Below are positions 8,593 through 19,158 of a DNA stretch of 64,000 bases, one piece after another. Source of the DNA: Paraburkholderia saeva (lineage in GTDB: Bacteria > Pseudomonadota > Gammaproteobacteria > Burkholderiales > Burkholderiaceae); the NCBI RefSeq assembly GCF_907164555.1, contig NZ_CAJQZC010000001.1:806001-870000 (forward strand). Reading direction: 5' to 3'. The notes beneath the pieces are model-generated. The model made no database searches. It was not told the DNA's origin and saw only the letters and a list, made by a program, of their open reading frames with translations. The translations under genes and the position numbers were made by a program. The number at the start of each line of letters is the position of its first letter. Position 1 is the first letter of the stretch.

Positions 8593-8694
8593 GGGTGCTC
8601 CGGCGTTAGTGTTGTTCGCGTGGGGCTGCGCAATAACGCGTAATGCGTTGCGGCGGGCCGTTATGGGTATGTGGACCGTGTAAGGACCACTGGT

Positions 8695-8756
8695 TATCGG
8701 CCGATATTTGAAATTCATGATATCGGACAATCATCGATTGTGCAATGCAGCAATCG
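8695..8756 (-). promoter_or_regulatory. Palindrome cluster upstream of phaZ (candidate regulator-binding region)
   Basis: Three related elements are visible. A perfect palindrome ATCGGCCGAT is at 8696-8705. An inverted repeat ccgatat/atatcgg pairs 8701-8707 with 8720-8726. A 6-bp inverted repeat CGATTG/CAATCG (8735-8740, 8751-8756) flanks TGCAATGCAG. The last core is rich in TGC/GCA, as described for sites of the PHB regulator PhaR in other proteobacteria. They lie about 105-165 bases before the phaZ start. The regulator assignment is inference. Confidence 0.4.
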
Positions 8757-8787
8757 TGCCCTGCCGCACGGATCGAAGGCAAATGAA

Positions 8788-10686
8788 TCACGGTTTGGGT
8801 CCTGCGCCTGGAAGCGCTTCCAGCGTTGCGGCCCGTGCACCGGCCGTTTCCCCGCTCTGGGCGGGGCTGTCGTGCGCGGGCTGGCCTGTTGCTTTCGCCA
8901 TTTCCTGTTCGTGTTTCATCAGATTCAGGCCCGTATGAACCAGGGCCACATGGGAGAAGCCCTGGGGAAAATTACCAACGAGTCGCTTCGCGGCCGGGTC
9001 ATATTCCTCGGAAAGCAGCCCGACATCGTTCGCGAGCGAGAGCAGCCGTTCGTACATCTCCGTCGCTTCCTTCACGCGGCCCTGCAACGCCAGGTTGTCC
9101 ACCATCCAGAAGCTGCAGGCGAGAAACGTGCCTTCGCCGGGCGGCAGGCCGTCGTCGAACTCGGTCGTGCGATAGCGCATCACAAAGCCGTCATGCAGCA
9201 GAAACTTTTCAACGCCCGCGACCGTGCCCGCGATGCGCGGGTCCGACGGCGGCAGGAAGCCGAGCAGCGGCAGCAGCAGGACGCTGGCGTCGAGTTCGTC
9301 GCCGCCATACACCTGCGTGAACGCGTTTAACGTTGCGTTATAGCCCTTTTCGCAGACATCTGTGTGAATCTGCGCGCGCACCGCATGCCAGTGATCGAGC
9401 GGCGCCGGCAGATTGAAGGATTCGGCCGATTTGATCGCGCGATCGAACGCGACCCATGCCATCACCTTCGAGAACGTGAAATGCTGGCGGCCGCCGCGGG
9501 TTTCCCAGATGCCTTCGTCGGGCTGATTCCAGATCTTTTCGAGGTGCACGAGCATCGAGCACTGGATGTTCCATGCGGTTTCGTCCGCCTGCAGACCGCC
9601 GACACGCGCCAGATGCAGCGCGTTCATCACTTCGCCGTAGACATCGAGTTGCAGCTGGTCTACCGCGTTGTTGCCGACGCGCACCGGTTTGGCGCCCTGA
9701 TAGCCCGACAGCCAGTCGAGTTCGAACTCCGGCAGCCGGCGCTCGCCGGCGATGCCATACATGATCTGCAATTGCTGCGGCGAGCCCGCCATCACGCGGC
9801 CCAGCCACTGGCGCCAGAGACGCGCCTCGTCGTAGTAACCGCCGCGCATCATCGCGAGCAGCGTGATGGTCGCGTCGCGCAGCCAGCAGTAGCGGTAATC
9901 CCAGTTGCGCGTGCCGCCGAGATGCTCGGGCAGCGAAGTGGTCGGCGCGGCGACAATGCCGCCCGTCGGTTCGTAGGCAAGCGCCTTCAGCGTAATCAGC
10001 GAGCGGCGGATCGGCACGGCCCAGCGGCCGGCGACCGTGCCGCGCGCAGACCATTCGAGCCAGTAGTTTTCGGTGCGGGCAAGGGCGGTGTGCGGATCGC
10101 GGGCGGGCGGCGTACGTAAATGCGACGACGTGTAAGTCAACGTGAACGGCACGCGTTCGCCGGCCGTCACCGTGAATTCGGCAACGGTTCGCAGATTCTC
10201 GCCGCGCAGGTCGACTGGCGTGCGCAGCACGGCGGTGTCAGGGCCGACGACGGCCTTGATGCCGCTGTCGCTGGCGAGACGGCTGACCCATGGCACCGAG
10301 TAGCCATAGTCGAAGCGCAGCACCAGTTCCATCTTCATGCGCACCGTCCCGCGTTTGCCGACGACAATCCGCACGAGTTCCGATGTGCCGTTGCCCGGCG
10401 GCATGAAATCGATGACGGTGACGGCGCCTTCGGGCGTTTCGAAATCAGTTTCGAGAATCAGCGTTTCGCCGCGATAACGACGCGACGAAACAGGTGGGGG
10501 CGCGCCTTCGTCGACGACGGGAGCGATCAGCCAACGGCCGTTGTCCTCGGTGCCGAGCAGCGCGGCGAAGCAGGCGCCGGAATCGAAGCGCGGCCAGCAG
10601 AGCCAGTCGACGGAACCGTTGCGGGCGATCAGCGCGGCCGTGTGGCCGTCACCGACGAGTGCGTAGTCTTCAATGAGTGAGGGCAT
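8788..10686 (-). CDS. Glycoside hydrolase family 15 protein (glucoamylase/trehalase-like)
   Basis: The 632-residue cytoplasmic protein (no signal peptide) starts MPSLIEDYALVGDGHTAALI and contains GSVDWLCWPRFDS, the N-terminal beta-sandwich signature of bacterial GH15 proteins. The (alpha/alpha)6 catalytic barrel begins near RNWDYRYCWLRDATI, and the probable catalytic base region is GEGTFLACSFWMVDNLALQ near the C-terminus. Members act on alpha-glucosides, from maltodextrin to trehalose; the exact substrate cannot be told from sequence. It is upstream of phaZ on the same strand, with a 195-base gap. A link to carbon-storage turnover is plausible but only positional. Confidence 0.9.
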   Translation of the reverse strand: MPSLIEDYALVGDGHTAALIARNGSVDWLCWPRFDSGACFAALLGTEDNGRWLIAPVVDEGAPPPVSSRRYRGETLILETDFETPEGAVTVIDFMPPGNGTSELVRIVVGKRGTVRMKMELVLRFDYGYSVPWVSRLASDSGIKAVVGPDTAVLRTPVDLRGENLRTVAEFTVTAGERVPFTLTYTSSHLRTPPARDPHTALARTENYWLEWSARGTVAGRWAVPIRRSLITLKALAYEPTGGIVAAPTTSLPEHLGGTRNWDYRYCWLRDATITLLAMMRGGYYDEARLWRQWLGRVMAGSPQQLQIMYGIAGERRLPEFELDWLSGYQGAKPVRVGNNAVDQLQLDVYGEVMNALHLARVGGLQADETAWNIQCSMLVHLEKIWNQPDEGIWETRGGRQHFTFSKVMAWVAFDRAIKSAESFNLPAPLDHWHAVRAQIHTDVCEKGYNATLNAFTQVYGGDELDASVLLLPLLGFLPPSDPRIAGTVAGVEKFLLHDGFVMRYRTTEFDDGLPPGEGTFLACSFWMVDNLALQGRVKEATEMYERLLSLANDVGLLSEEYDPAAKRLVGNFPQGFSHVALVHTGLNLMKHEQEMAKATGQPAHDSPAQSGETAGARAATLEALPGAGPKP

Positions 10687-10981
10687 GGAGAGAAAAGTGA
10701 GGAGCGCGTCGGATGCAGATGGAGAGGATCAGCCGGACTCAGTCACGGCGTTGTGCGTGGACCCGCGCGAAAGCGACGGGTTCAGCGTGAAATATCGACA
10801 ACGATGACTGGCGTTCTGACATATGGCTGCTTACAATCCCGTCGTCTGTCCAGTAATTGGGATATTGCGTGCGGGCACTGTCTGACATGCCCGCTGTCAT
10901 ATTCGTGTGTTGCACTTTTCCTGCCGTTTCGTATCGCTCCAAAACCCTTTCACGCAACGCTGTTTTTCGAGGATTGAAGCC

Positions 10982-11227
10982 ATGCTGAACCCGTCGAAAT
11001 CGGATTGCATCACCATTCTTGCCGCCGCCAGCAGCCTCGCCGACGACGCGATGCTCCCGCTCGACCCCGACCGGCTCGGTCTTTCCCGCAACGGGATGGA
11101 AACGGCAGCGGCGTTCCTTGTCGAACGCGCATGCTTCAAGCGTTATCAGGAAAGCGACGGTCATTATGCCGTCGGTAGCCTGTCGCTGCAGGGCAAGCTG
11201 CGCCTCGACCAGCTGTCGAACGGCTGA
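10982..11227 (+). CDS. Small hypothetical protein, 81 residues
   Basis: An 81-codon frame follows GAGGATTGAAGCC, a usable ribosome site 9 bases before the ATG. The product MLNPSKSDCITILAAASSL... is soluble and has no motif I recognise. It ends 150 bases before the convergent DUF3096 gene. Codon use resembles that of the neighbouring genes. A role cannot be assigned. Confidence 0.6.
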   Translation: MLNPSKSDCITILAAASSLADDAMLPLDPDRLGLSRNGMETAAAFLVERACFKRYQESDGHYAVGSLSLQGKLRLDQLSNG

Positions 11228-11375
11228 GCGCCTGGCAACCCGGTAGCCTCAGCCCGACGGCACGCAACGGGCGGCGGTCAGCGCCGCCCGCGTCCACGAC
11301 GACTTCGCAGAATGCATTGGCTGCCCGCGTGACGAACGTGTGCGTGCCTGCGCATGTCTGCCACTGTCGTGTGGA

Positions 11376-11528
11376 TCAGAAATGCGTACTCCCCATGCCG
11401 AAGAGCCCGATGATCCCGATGATGATCAGATACAGCGCGACGATGTAGTTGAGCAGTCGCGGCATGACGAGAATCAGGATGCCGGCGATGAGGGAGACGA
11501 GCGGACCAAGACTGAGTGTGACGTTCAT
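11376..11528 (-). CDS. DUF3096 family small membrane protein, 50 residues
   Basis: The frame encodes a 50-residue peptide made of two hydrophobic stretches: LGPLVSLIAGILILV, then MPRLLNY, then IVALYLIIIGIIGLFGMG. This matches the DUF3096 pattern of two membrane helices joined by a short loop. GTGGAG lies 6 bases before the ATG. The family is found in many proteobacteria with no known function. Confidence 0.85.
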   Translation of the reverse strand: MNVTLSLGPLVSLIAGILILVMPRLLNYIVALYLIIIGIIGLFGMGSTHF

Positions 11529-11801
11529 GAAAACTCCACGGGTTGAAACTGTTTTTATTGAAAGTACAACCTGCCCGACCTACGCATGACGCATGACGCG
11601 AAGACACCTCGCGGCGCGTCTGGAGACGCGAAACCCGCCTGCAGCGGGACCCGCACGGCGACTGAAATCTGGCTGTCAGCCTTTGCGGCTGTGCGTTGCG
11701 GCGCAACGCTCCTATACTTGCCGAAGCACAGAACAATCACACAGAACGCGTGGCAGACCAGTGACACCCGTCAAACCGGAACGATGTCAAAGGAGCCCGT
11801 C

Positions 11802-13034
11802 ATGCATTTCCGTCACCGCGCTGCAGCATACGCCGTGCCACCGTCTGCCCGCTCGATAATAAAAGGTTTCGTACTCATGGTCTCTATCGTTGCAACCCAG
11901 GCGTTCGGCCAGGGCGCCGCCGCCGTTCCCGCCGATGGCGTGTACGACCTGCTGGTCGGCACCTACACCGCCGGCAAGAGTGAAGGCATTTACGTGTACC
12001 ACTTCGATACGAATACCGGCGACATGACGCCGGTTTCCTCGGCGAAGACGGTGAACCCGTCGTATCTCGTGGTGAGCGGCGACCGGCGTCACGTGTACGC
12101 GGTCAACGAGCTGCCTGGCGACAACGGACCGGCGAACCAGCGCGGCGGCATCAGCGCGTTCGGCTTCGATCCGCAAAGCGGGCAGCTGACGTTTCTGAAT
12201 CAGGTCTCATCGGAAGGCAACGATCCGTGTTACCTGAGCATCTCGCCGGACGGCAAGTATCTGACGACCGCCAACTATTCGGTCGCAGCCGATCCGGGCG
12301 GCAGCTTCTCGGTATTTCCGCTTCAGCCGGATGGCCAGGTTGGCGCGGCCGTGCTGACCGTTCATCATGATGGCGGTGGCCCGGTGAAGGGGCGGCAGGA
12401 CAATGCGCACGTGCATTCCACGGTCTTCTCGCCGGATGGCCGTTATCTCTTCGCGCAGGATCTTGGCACGGACAAGGTCTATTCGTATCGCTATACGCCC
12501 GATGGCAGCCGCGGTTTGTTCGGGCCCACGGAAACGCGCTACACGGCGCTCAAGCCGGGCTCCGGGCCACGTCATCTGGTGTTTGGCCCGGATGGCAAGT
12601 ACGCGTATTTGACGAGCGAGATGGCCGCGACTGTCGACACGTTGCGCTACCACGATGGCACGCTCACGCTGCTGCAGTCCGTTCCGCTCACGAAGCCTAG
12701 TTTCAAGGGTGCGGTGGGCGCAGCGGCGATCCATCTGTCGTCGGATGGGCGCTTTGTCTACGTGAGCAATCGGGGCGATGCGAACGAGATCGTGATCTTC
12801 GCGGTTGATGCCGCCAGCGGGCATCTGAAGCTCGTCGGGCATCAGTCGACGCTCGGCGCATCGCCGCGCGAGTTCGTGATCGATCCGACCGGCAAGTGGC
12901 TGATTGTGGGCAACCAGAACAGCGATACCGTGTATGTGTTCCGCCGTGATGCGGATACGGGATTGCTCGGCGCAAACCCGAAGCGCTTCGATATCCCCGC
13001 GCCGGTGGATTTCAAGCTGGTCGCGCCGAACTAG
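11802..13034 (+). CDS. Secreted lactonase-family seven-bladed beta-propeller protein (6-phosphogluconolactonase-like fold)
   Basis: The 410-residue protein starts with a Sec signal peptide: an Arg/His-rich start, hydrophobic IIKGFVLMVSIVATQA, and a cut near AFGQ. The body (about 45-410) is a run of repeated blade motifs with SPDGKYL/SPDGRYLF/GPDGKYAYL/SSDGRFVYV signatures of the lactonase (Pgl/YbhE) family. Cytoplasmic Pgl hydrolyses 6-phosphogluconolactone, but an exported member must have another substrate, probably a sugar or other lactone. AAGGAG sits 7 bases before the ATG at 11802, favouring it over an ATG at 11784. Confidence 0.85.
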   Translation: MHFRHRAAAYAVPPSARSIIKGFVLMVSIVATQAFGQGAAAVPADGVYDLLVGTYTAGKSEGIYVYHFDTNTGDMTPVSSAKTVNPSYLVVSGDRRHVYAVNELPGDNGPANQRGGISAFGFDPQSGQLTFLNQVSSEGNDPCYLSISPDGKYLTTANYSVAADPGGSFSVFPLQPDGQVGAAVLTVHHDGGGPVKGRQDNAHVHSTVFSPDGRYLFAQDLGTDKVYSYRYTPDGSRGLFGPTETRYTALKPGSGPRHLVFGPDGKYAYLTSEMAATVDTLRYHDGTLTLLQSVPLTKPSFKGAVGAAAIHLSSDGRFVYVSNRGDANEIVIFAVDAASGHLKLVGHQSTLGASPREFVIDPTGKWLIVGNQNSDTVYVFRRDADTGLLGANPKRFDIPAPVDFKLVAPN

Positions 13035-13036
13035 CG

Positions 13037-13072
13037 CAAAAAAAGAGCGGGGCGCATCTTCATGCGCCCCGC
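13037..13072 (-). terminator. Intrinsic terminator downstream of ftsK
   Basis: An 11-bp perfect GC-rich stem (13047-13057 with 13062-13072) has a four-base loop. On the minus strand it is followed by a T run (13037-13044, with one interruption). It lies 57 bases past the ftsK stop and between convergent genes. Confidence 0.75.
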
Positions 13073-13128
13073 GATGTCGTGATGTCGTCACGTGTTTATC
13101 CGGCCGCTACCGGGCCGCTACCTGACCA

Positions 13129-16100
13129 CTACTCGGCGGGACCCGGCGCCAGCACTTCGCGACTGCCGTTGATGCCCATCGCTGAAACGAGGCCGGCGGT
13201 TTCCATCTGCTCGACGAGGCGCGCCGCACGGTTGTAGCCGATGCGCAATTGCCGCTGCACCGACGAGATCGACGCGCGCCGCGTGCGCACGACGAACGCC
13301 ACGGCTTCGTCGTACAGCGGATCGGCTTCGGCGTCCGGCGTTTCGCCGAACAGATCCTGCGTCGCGCCTTCCGTTGCCGGGCCATCGAGAATGCCTTCTT
13401 CGTACTGCGGCTCGCCGAACTGCTTCAGGTGTTCGACGATGCGGTGGACTTCCTCATCTTCGACGTACGCGCCATGCACGCGCTGCGGATAGCCGGTGCC
13501 GGGCGGCAGGAACAGCATGTCGCCCTGACCGAGCAGCGACTCCGCGCCCATCTGGTCGAGAATCGTGCGCGAATCGATCTTCGACGACACCTGGAACGCG
13601 ACGCGCGTCGGAATGTTCGCCTTGATGAGACCCGTGATGACATCCACCGAAGGGCGCTGCGTCGCGAGAATCAGGTGAATGCCGGCGGCGCGTGCCTTCT
13701 GCGCGAGGCGTGCGATCAGCTCTTCGATTTTCTTGCCGGCGACCATCATCAGGTCGGCGAGCTCGTCGATGACGACCACGATCAGCGGCAGTGGTGCGAG
13801 CGGCTCCGGCGCTTCTGGCGTCAGCGAGAACGGGTTGCCGAGTTTCCTGCCGTTTGCTTCGGCGTCGCGGATCTTCTGGTTGAAGCCCGCCAGATTGCGC
13901 ACGCCGACGGCCGACATCAGCCGGTAGCGCTTCTCCATTTCGCCGACGCACCAGTTGAGCGCGTTTGCGGCGAGCTTCATGTCGGTGACGACGGGTGCGA
14001 GCAGATGTGGAATGCCTTCATAGACCGACAGTTCGAGCATCTTCGGGTCGATCATGATGAGGCGCACTTCTTCGGGCGTCGCCTTGTAGAGCAGCGAGCA
14101 GATCATTGCGTTGATCGCCACCGACTTGCCCGAGCCGGTTGTGCCCGCGACCAGCATGTGCGGCGCCTTCGCGAGATCGGCGACGACCGGATGCCCGGTA
14201 ATGTCCTTGCCCATCGCGAGCGTCAGGTTCGAGCGCGAGTTCTGGTAGACGCCCGCTTCGAGAATTTCCGACAGGCGGATCATCTGGCGCTTCGCGTTCG
14301 GCAGCTCGAGCCCCATGCAGGTCTTGCCGGGAATCGTCTCGACGACACGAATCGATGTAAGACCGAGACCGCGCGACAAATCCTTCATCAGCCCGACGAT
14401 CTGGCTGCCGCGCACGCCGAGCGCGGGCTCGACTTCGAAGCGCGTGATCACCGGGCCGGCCGACGCGCCGACCACCGTCACCGGCACCTTGAATTCCTGC
14501 AGACGCTGCTCGATCAGCTGGCCGGTTTCGGCGAGCTTTGCTTCCGAAATCGGTTCGACGTCGGACGGGGTGCGTTCGAGCAGATCGAGCGAAGGCAGTT
14601 CGACCATCGATGCCGCCGGCGCATGGAACTCGAAGCCGGTCGGCGCATGCCCGCGCGGCGGCGCCGGCGTGATCACGGACGCCGCGGGCGGGGCTTCGGT
14701 GGCGTTGAGCGTTGCTTCGTCGGTATCTTCTTCGGCTTCTTCTGCTTGGGCTTGCGCTGCTGGTTCGGCGTGCTCCGCTGATAAATCTGGCGTCGCAGCG
14801 TTGAGCGGCGCGACAGGAAAGCGAACGACGTTCGACGGAGCAGGGGAGGGTTCGGGCTGCGCTGGCGAGTCCGCTTCAGCTGCGCTCACGACGTGCAGCG
14901 AACGTGCGGCGGCGCGTGGTGCTGCGTCGCTACTGTGCGGTGGCGTCGGCGTGTGATGACGCGATGTCATCGACGAGCCGGTTCGCATTTCGGCGATGTC
15001 GTGGACGTCCTCGTCTGCGGTGTCCCACGGCGCGACGACCTGAGTGGCCGGTGTAATGGACGCGATGGGCGCGACGGTCGCCGCGACGGGCCGAGCCGAC
15101 CCGGCGTCGTTTTGCGGCGCGGAGTGATGGTCTGCGGATGTATCGGGCGTTGTCGCCGATGCGGGCGCGATGCCCGCGGGGGCCGCAATCGCGGTTGCAG
15201 AATCGATTGACGTTTCGAGTACCGGCGCTGCGAATTGCGGCTCGGCGTCGTCCGTCGCGACATGATCCGTCGAAGCCGTCATTGCAGCCGACGCTGATCC
15301 GTTTTCGACGCGCTCCGCAACTGGCTGGACTTCTTCAGTGGCCGCGTCAGCGATCAGGGTCGGTGTGGATGCTGGTTGAGCGTGAACGTCAGCGGACAGT
15401 GCCGGCTCGTTAGCCCTGTCGACCAGCGGCAGGTCCGGCGGCGTAAGGCCGGTCGCATGATCCAGTGTCTTTGATTCAGAGGCTGCGTTCGCACCCGTGT
15501 CCCCGGTTTCCGCCGCATTGATGCGTGCGAGACCGGCGCCCGCGAGCGTTGTCCAGCGGGCTGCGTTTTCCTCGATGCTGCGCAACGTTTCCTGCACGCT
15601 GGCGGGCGGCCTGACGCGTGGCGCGCTGATCGACGGACGCGAATAGGCCGGCGCGCTGGCAGTGCCCGGTGCAGGTTGCTGCCCGACGCGAGACGGTGTC
15701 AGCGCCGCTCCTGAAACGGGGCGGGCCATGCCCGGTGTCGAAGCACTGCCGGACGTCGCATCTGCGCGAGGCGCTGTATCGGAACGAACCGTCGATGCTG
15801 CACCCGGCACGGAACCCTGCGCGGCACCGGACGCGAAACTGGACGATGAGCCGGAAGCGTTGCGCACAGCGCCAGACGCCTTCGACACATCCGGACCCGG
15901 AACTGTCGCCGCAGCCGCCACAGCGCCTTGCATATTCACTGCCGCCGAACCCGCGCCCGCAGCAAGTCGACCCGCGCGCAACGCATCACCGCCTGCACGG
16001 GCAACTGTCGAACCCGAACCCGCCGCAGAAGCATGCGAAGCCGATGTCGCGGTCGTATCGCGAAGCCAGCCCGTCGGCGCGGTGGGTTCCGACGGCGTCC

Positions 16101-16836
16101 ACGATGCAGCACGCGCGCCTGGTCGTGGCGGCGTCATCGAGGCTGTTGCGCGGGTCGTGACGTCAGTGGTCCGCGACGCATCCACGTGCGCGCCTGGAAG
16201 CCGGCCAGCACCCGCTTGCGATCCTGCCGCGCGTGCATCACCCGTCGATGCCGCCACGCCTGCGCCAGCCGCGCCCGCTGTCGTACCGCGTCCGACTGCC
16301 GGCGGCCGCCAGCCCACCGGGCGCGCGTAGCGACCATCGGACTTCGGCGACATCGTGCGCGTCGGCGTTGCGTGTGCGGACGGCACGTCGCCACTGCCAG
16401 CGCCCTGGCGGCGCGAACGCGGGCGTGAGCGCGTGTCTTCATCGCGTTTCGAGAAGGTACGCGAGAGGCCAAGGCCGAACGCGCCGTCGGCCCACAGAGC
16501 CGCCTGCGACCAGCGAAAGCCGACGAGCCACGGCACGCACACGAGCAGCAGGGCCGCCATCACGAGCGGCAGCGCGACCGGTCCGAGCAGATGCGCGAAC
16601 CCGGACGCAAGCGCGTGCCCGAAACCGTCGATGCCCTGAATATGAACGAGCGATGCCTCCAGCGTGCAGCTCGTCACCATCACGCAAATGAAGCCGAGCC
16701 ACAGACGGATCGTGCCCGGACCGCGCAGCCCGACGCCACCCGGCAGAACGGATTTCACGAGACGCCACAAGAGGGGAATAAACCAGACGGCCGACGCGCC
16801 GAACCAGCTGAAGACTACCGTGTGCATGCTAGACAT
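13129..16836 (-). CDS. ftsK: FtsK/SpoIIIE-type DNA translocase with very long low-complexity linker
   Basis: The 1235-residue protein has membrane segments near residues 5-60 and 75-105, fewer than the four of E. coli FtsK. An Ala/Pro/Ser/Thr-rich linker of about 600 residues follows. The motor starts near residue 720 ([18 protein letters not shown]). Walker A GTTGSGKS is near 895-905 and Walker B is [13 protein letters not shown]. The C-terminal winged-helix gamma domain contains [24 protein letters not shown], which reads KOPS-like sites. The role is hexameric DNA pumping at the septum for chromosome-dimer resolution. The ATG at 16836 was taken; one at 16827 is equally possible because neither has a clear ribosome site. 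It may be a second FtsK in this genome. Confidence 0.92.
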   Translation of the reverse strand: MSSMHTVVFSWFGASAVWFIPLLWRLVKSVLPGGVGLRGPGTIRLWLGFICVMVTSCTLEASLVHIQGIDGFGHALASGFAHLLGPVALPLVMAALLLVCVPWLVGFRWSQAALWADGAFGLGLSRTFSKRDEDTRSRPRSRRQGAGSGDVPSAHATPTRTMSPKSDGRYARPVGWRPPAVGRGTTAGAAGAGVAASTGDARAAGSQAGAGRLPGAHVDASRTTDVTTRATASMTPPRPGARAASWTPSEPTAPTGWLRDTTATSASHASAAGSGSTVARAGGDALRAGRLAAGAGSAAVNMQGAVAAAATVPGPDVSKASGAVRNASGSSSSFASGAAQGSVPGAASTVRSDTAPRADATSGSASTPGMARPVSGAALTPSRVGQQPAPGTASAPAYSRPSISAPRVRPPASVQETLRSIEENAARWTTLAGAGLARINAAETGDTGANAASESKTLDHATGLTPPDLPLVDRANEPALSADVHAQPASTPTLIADAATEEVQPVAERVENGSASAAMTASTDHVATDDAEPQFAAPVLETSIDSATAIAAPAGIAPASATTPDTSADHHSAPQNDAGSARPVAATVAPIASITPATQVVAPWDTADEDVHDIAEMRTGSSMTSRHHTPTPPHSSDAAPRAAARSLHVVSAAEADSPAQPEPSPAPSNVVRFPVAPLNAATPDLSAEHAEPAAQAQAEEAEEDTDEATLNATEAPPAASVITPAPPRGHAPTGFEFHAPAASMVELPSLDLLERTPSDVEPISEAKLAETGQLIEQRLQEFKVPVTVVGASAGPVITRFEVEPALGVRGSQIVGLMKDLSRGLGLTSIRVVETIPGKTCMGLELPNAKRQMIRLSEILEAGVYQNSRSNLTLAMGKDITGHPVVADLAKAPHMLVAGTTGSGKSVAINAMICSLLYKATPEEVRLIMIDPKMLELSVYEGIPHLLAPVVTDMKLAANALNWCVGEMEKRYRLMSAVGVRNLAGFNQKIRDAEANGRKLGNPFSLTPEAPEPLAPLPLIVVVIDELADLMMVAGKKIEELIARLAQKARAAGIHLILATQRPSVDVITGLIKANIPTRVAFQVSSKIDSRTILDQMGAESLLGQGDMLFLPPGTGYPQRVHGAYVEDEEVHRIVEHLKQFGEPQYEEGILDGPATEGATQDLFGETPDAEADPLYDEAVAFVVRTRRASISSVQRQLRIGYNRAARLVEQMETAGLVSAMGINGSREVLAPGPAE

Positions 16837-17031
16837 CAACGAAAGACGGACGCGTGAAAACGCAATCCGTCAAGTTTAACCGGTGAAGCGGGACGCTTCG
16901 AAGGCGGGCGCCGGAGCGTGGGCACAAAAATCGCGATAGATACTGCGGCAAAATCCGCGGCAAGCCGCGCTGCCAGCGCGACCCCACACCCGCAGCGCCG
17001 CGCACCGGAAAGGCATCCGTCGCGCGGACGC

Positions 17032-17640
17032 TCATGGTCCGCGTCGCGCGAACGTGAGCGTGTCGCCGTTTTCGGGAATCAGCTGCAACTCCTGTGGCGC
17101 GCGCATCTGCACGCCCGAACGGTCGATATGGGCGAGCGCGTCGAGATAGGCGCCTTCAATCTGGCCGCCTGGCGTCGTGCACGCCATCCGCGTGCCGGCG
17201 AGGGGTCCGAACGACAGCTTGCCGTCCTTCAACATATACGTGCCCATATAGCGGTTGCACCCGGAAAAGCCGCTCGCGCGACGCTGGCCGCTGGCGGTCG
17301 AAAGCGTCAGCGTGACGGGTTCGCCGTTGTCGCCGTGCGGCACGTTGCGCATCGTGCCGTCCGCCTGCTTCCAGCCGGTCAGCTCCCACGTCGTGTCGTC
17401 GAGCAACTGGGTGGCGGCCGGATTGAACGGATCGGGCGCTTCGGCGGAGGCGTCGGTGTGCACGGGAAGCGAACAGGCGGTCACGAGGCTGGCGAGGCAG
17501 AGCGCGGCCACGGGCGCGCGCCACGGCAACCCGGACGCGGCGCGGGCGAGGGCGCCGGAACCATGGAAGAAGGCGCGAGCGCGGGCAAGCAGCGGGGCGA
17601 CGGAAAGCGCGTGATGTCGCGCGAAAGACCGGAAGGTCAT
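17032..17640 (-). CDS. META-domain (HslJ-like) lipoprotein
   Basis: This 202-residue protein has an unusually long N-terminus before a hydrophobic segment ending LASLVTAC, a lipobox whose Cys (about residue 57) would be lipidated. The META domain follows (about 80-200), with the family signatures WELTGW, GFSGCNRYMGTY and LSFGPLAGTRMAC. HslJ-like domains are linked to stress and novobiocin resistance in enterobacteria; the mechanism is unknown. GAGGAA sits 7 bases before the ATG. A later start nearer the lipobox is possible, since 40 residues before a signal core is long. It is divergent from purT. Confidence 0.85.
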   Translation of the reverse strand: MTFRSFARHHALSVAPLLARARAFFHGSGALARAASGLPWRAPVAALCLASLVTACSLPVHTDASAEAPDPFNPAATQLLDDTTWELTGWKQADGTMRNVPHGDNGEPVTLTLSTASGQRRASGFSGCNRYMGTYMLKDGKLSFGPLAGTRMACTTPGGQIEGAYLDALAHIDRSGVQMRAPQELQLIPENGDTLTFARRGP

Positions 17641-17753
17641 GACGTCGTTCCTCTTCAAAACTGGCGAAGGCGTAAGGGTAACGCACTCGGCAGGCCGCGC
17701 GCGAGCGCATGTTAACATCGCCTGTTATCTTTTCATTTCTCTCTGGAGACCCC

Positions 17754-18968
17754 ATGCAGATCGGTCAACGGATCGGCACGCCGCTGTCGACATCCGCAAC
17801 GCGCGTCATGCTGCTCGGCGCAGGCGAACTGGGCAAGGAAGTGATCATCGCGCTGCAGCGCCTCGGCGTCGAAGTGATCGCCGTCGACCGTTATGCCGAT
17901 GCGCCCGGCCATCAGGTCGCGCACCGCGCGCACGTGATCGACATGACGGACGGCGCCGCGCTGCGCGCGCTTGTCGAGCAGGAAAAGCCGCATCTGATCG
18001 TGCCGGAAATCGAGGCCATCGCCACCGATGCGCTCGCCTCGATCGAAGCCGACGGCCTCACCGTCGTGATCCCGACCGCACGCGCTACGCAACTCACGAT
18101 GAACCGCGAAGGCATCCGCCGTCTCGCGGCGGAAGAACTCGGGCTCGCCACGTCGCCCTATGCGTTCGCCGATTCGCTCGACGAACTGAAGGCGGGCATC
18201 GCGAAGGTCGGCTATCCATGCGTCGTGAAGCCGGTGATGTCTTCGTCGGGCAAGGGGCAGTCGGTGCTCAGGAGCGATGCCGACGTCGAGCCTGCCTGGC
18301 AATATGCACAGGCGGGCGGGCGCGTGAAGGGCGGGCGCGTGATCGTCGAGGGCTTTATCAACTTCGACTACGAGATCACGCAACTGACCGTGCGCGCGGC
18401 CGATCCGGCGACGGGCGAAACCACCACGTATTTTTGCGATCCGATCGGCCACGTGCAGGTGGCGGGCGACTACGTCGAATCGTGGCAGCCGCAGCCGATG
18501 AGTCCCGTCGCGCTGCAGCGTTCGCGCGAAATCGCCCACGAAGTGACGACGGCGCTGGGTGGCCGTGGACTCTTCGGCGTGGAACTTTTTGTCGCTGGCG
18601 ACGACGTATGGTTTTCGGAAGTGAGCCCGCGTCCGCACGACACGGGTCTCGTCACGCTGTGTACGCAACGGTTTTCCGAGTTCGAACTGCACGCGCGCGC
18701 AATTCTTGGCTTGCCGGTGGATACGTCGCTGCGGGAGCCGGGTGCGTCGGCGGTCATTTACGGCGGCCTCGAGGAAGCGGGCATCGCGTTCGAAGGCGTT
18801 GCCGAAGCGCTGGCCGTGCCGAACGCGGATCTGCGTCTCTTCGGCAAGCCGGAGAGCTTCACGAAGCGCCGCATGGGCGTGGCGCTTGCAACCGGCGCCA
18901 CCACCGACGAGGCGCGTGCGCGCGCGAAACAGGCTGCCGCTGCCGTGCGGCCCGTTTCCGCGCAATAG
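17754..18968 (+). CDS. purT: Formate-dependent phosphoribosylglycinamide formyltransferase (GAR transformylase 2)
   Basis: The 404-residue ATP-grasp enzyme adds formate to GAR with ATP in purine synthesis, independent of folate. [13 protein letters not shown] is the N-terminal nucleotide/GAR-binding motif. The ATP-grasp core contains [16 protein letters not shown], and [13 protein letters not shown] lies in the metal-binding part. Length matches the family (about 390-405). CTGGAG precedes the ATG at 17754. Purine-pathway purD is elsewhere in the window (45 kb). Confidence 0.96.
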   Translation: MQIGQRIGTPLSTSATRVMLLGAGELGKEVIIALQRLGVEVIAVDRYADAPGHQVAHRAHVIDMTDGAALRALVEQEKPHLIVPEIEAIATDALASIEADGLTVVIPTARATQLTMNREGIRRLAAEELGLATSPYAFADSLDELKAGIAKVGYPCVVKPVMSSSGKGQSVLRSDADVEPAWQYAQAGGRVKGGRVIVEGFINFDYEITQLTVRAADPATGETTTYFCDPIGHVQVAGDYVESWQPQPMSPVALQRSREIAHEVTTALGGRGLFGVELFVAGDDVWFSEVSPRPHDTGLVTLCTQRFSEFELHARAILGLPVDTSLREPGASAVIYGGLEEAGIAFEGVAEALAVPNADLRLFGKPESFTKRRMGVALATGATTDEARARAKQAAAAVRPVSAQ

Positions 18969-19158
18969 TTGTACACGCGGCGCGGACGTGCGGATCGAAC
19001 GTTCGCGCCGTGCCGGATCGCATCGGCGGGCCTGAAGATCGTGCCGGTGGTGGGTCACGTTGCCGCCGCGCCCACCGACGCATGCGCGGACGTGATCGAT
19101 CCATGACGCATGGCCGTCATGCGTGAATCGCACTCTGCCATCTGACCTGAGGCATTCG

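Noticed and set aside
7357-8643. 428-codon plus-strand frame opposite phaZ
   Set aside because: Shadow of phaZ, whose catalytic Cys, Asp and His are in place.
13249-14781. 510-codon plus-strand frame opposite ftsK
   Set aside because: Arg/His-rich translation without any motif, and it lies fully within a clear FtsK motor.
19106-19124. 7-bp hairpin acgcatg/catgcgt after purT as a terminator
   Set aside because: It is not followed by a T run, and its palindromic core is common in this DNA.
17639-19126. 495-codon frame overlapping purT in another plus-strand frame
   Set aside because: The PurT frame has the ATP-grasp motifs and a ribosome site. The alternative is Arg-rich and runs through the intergenic region.
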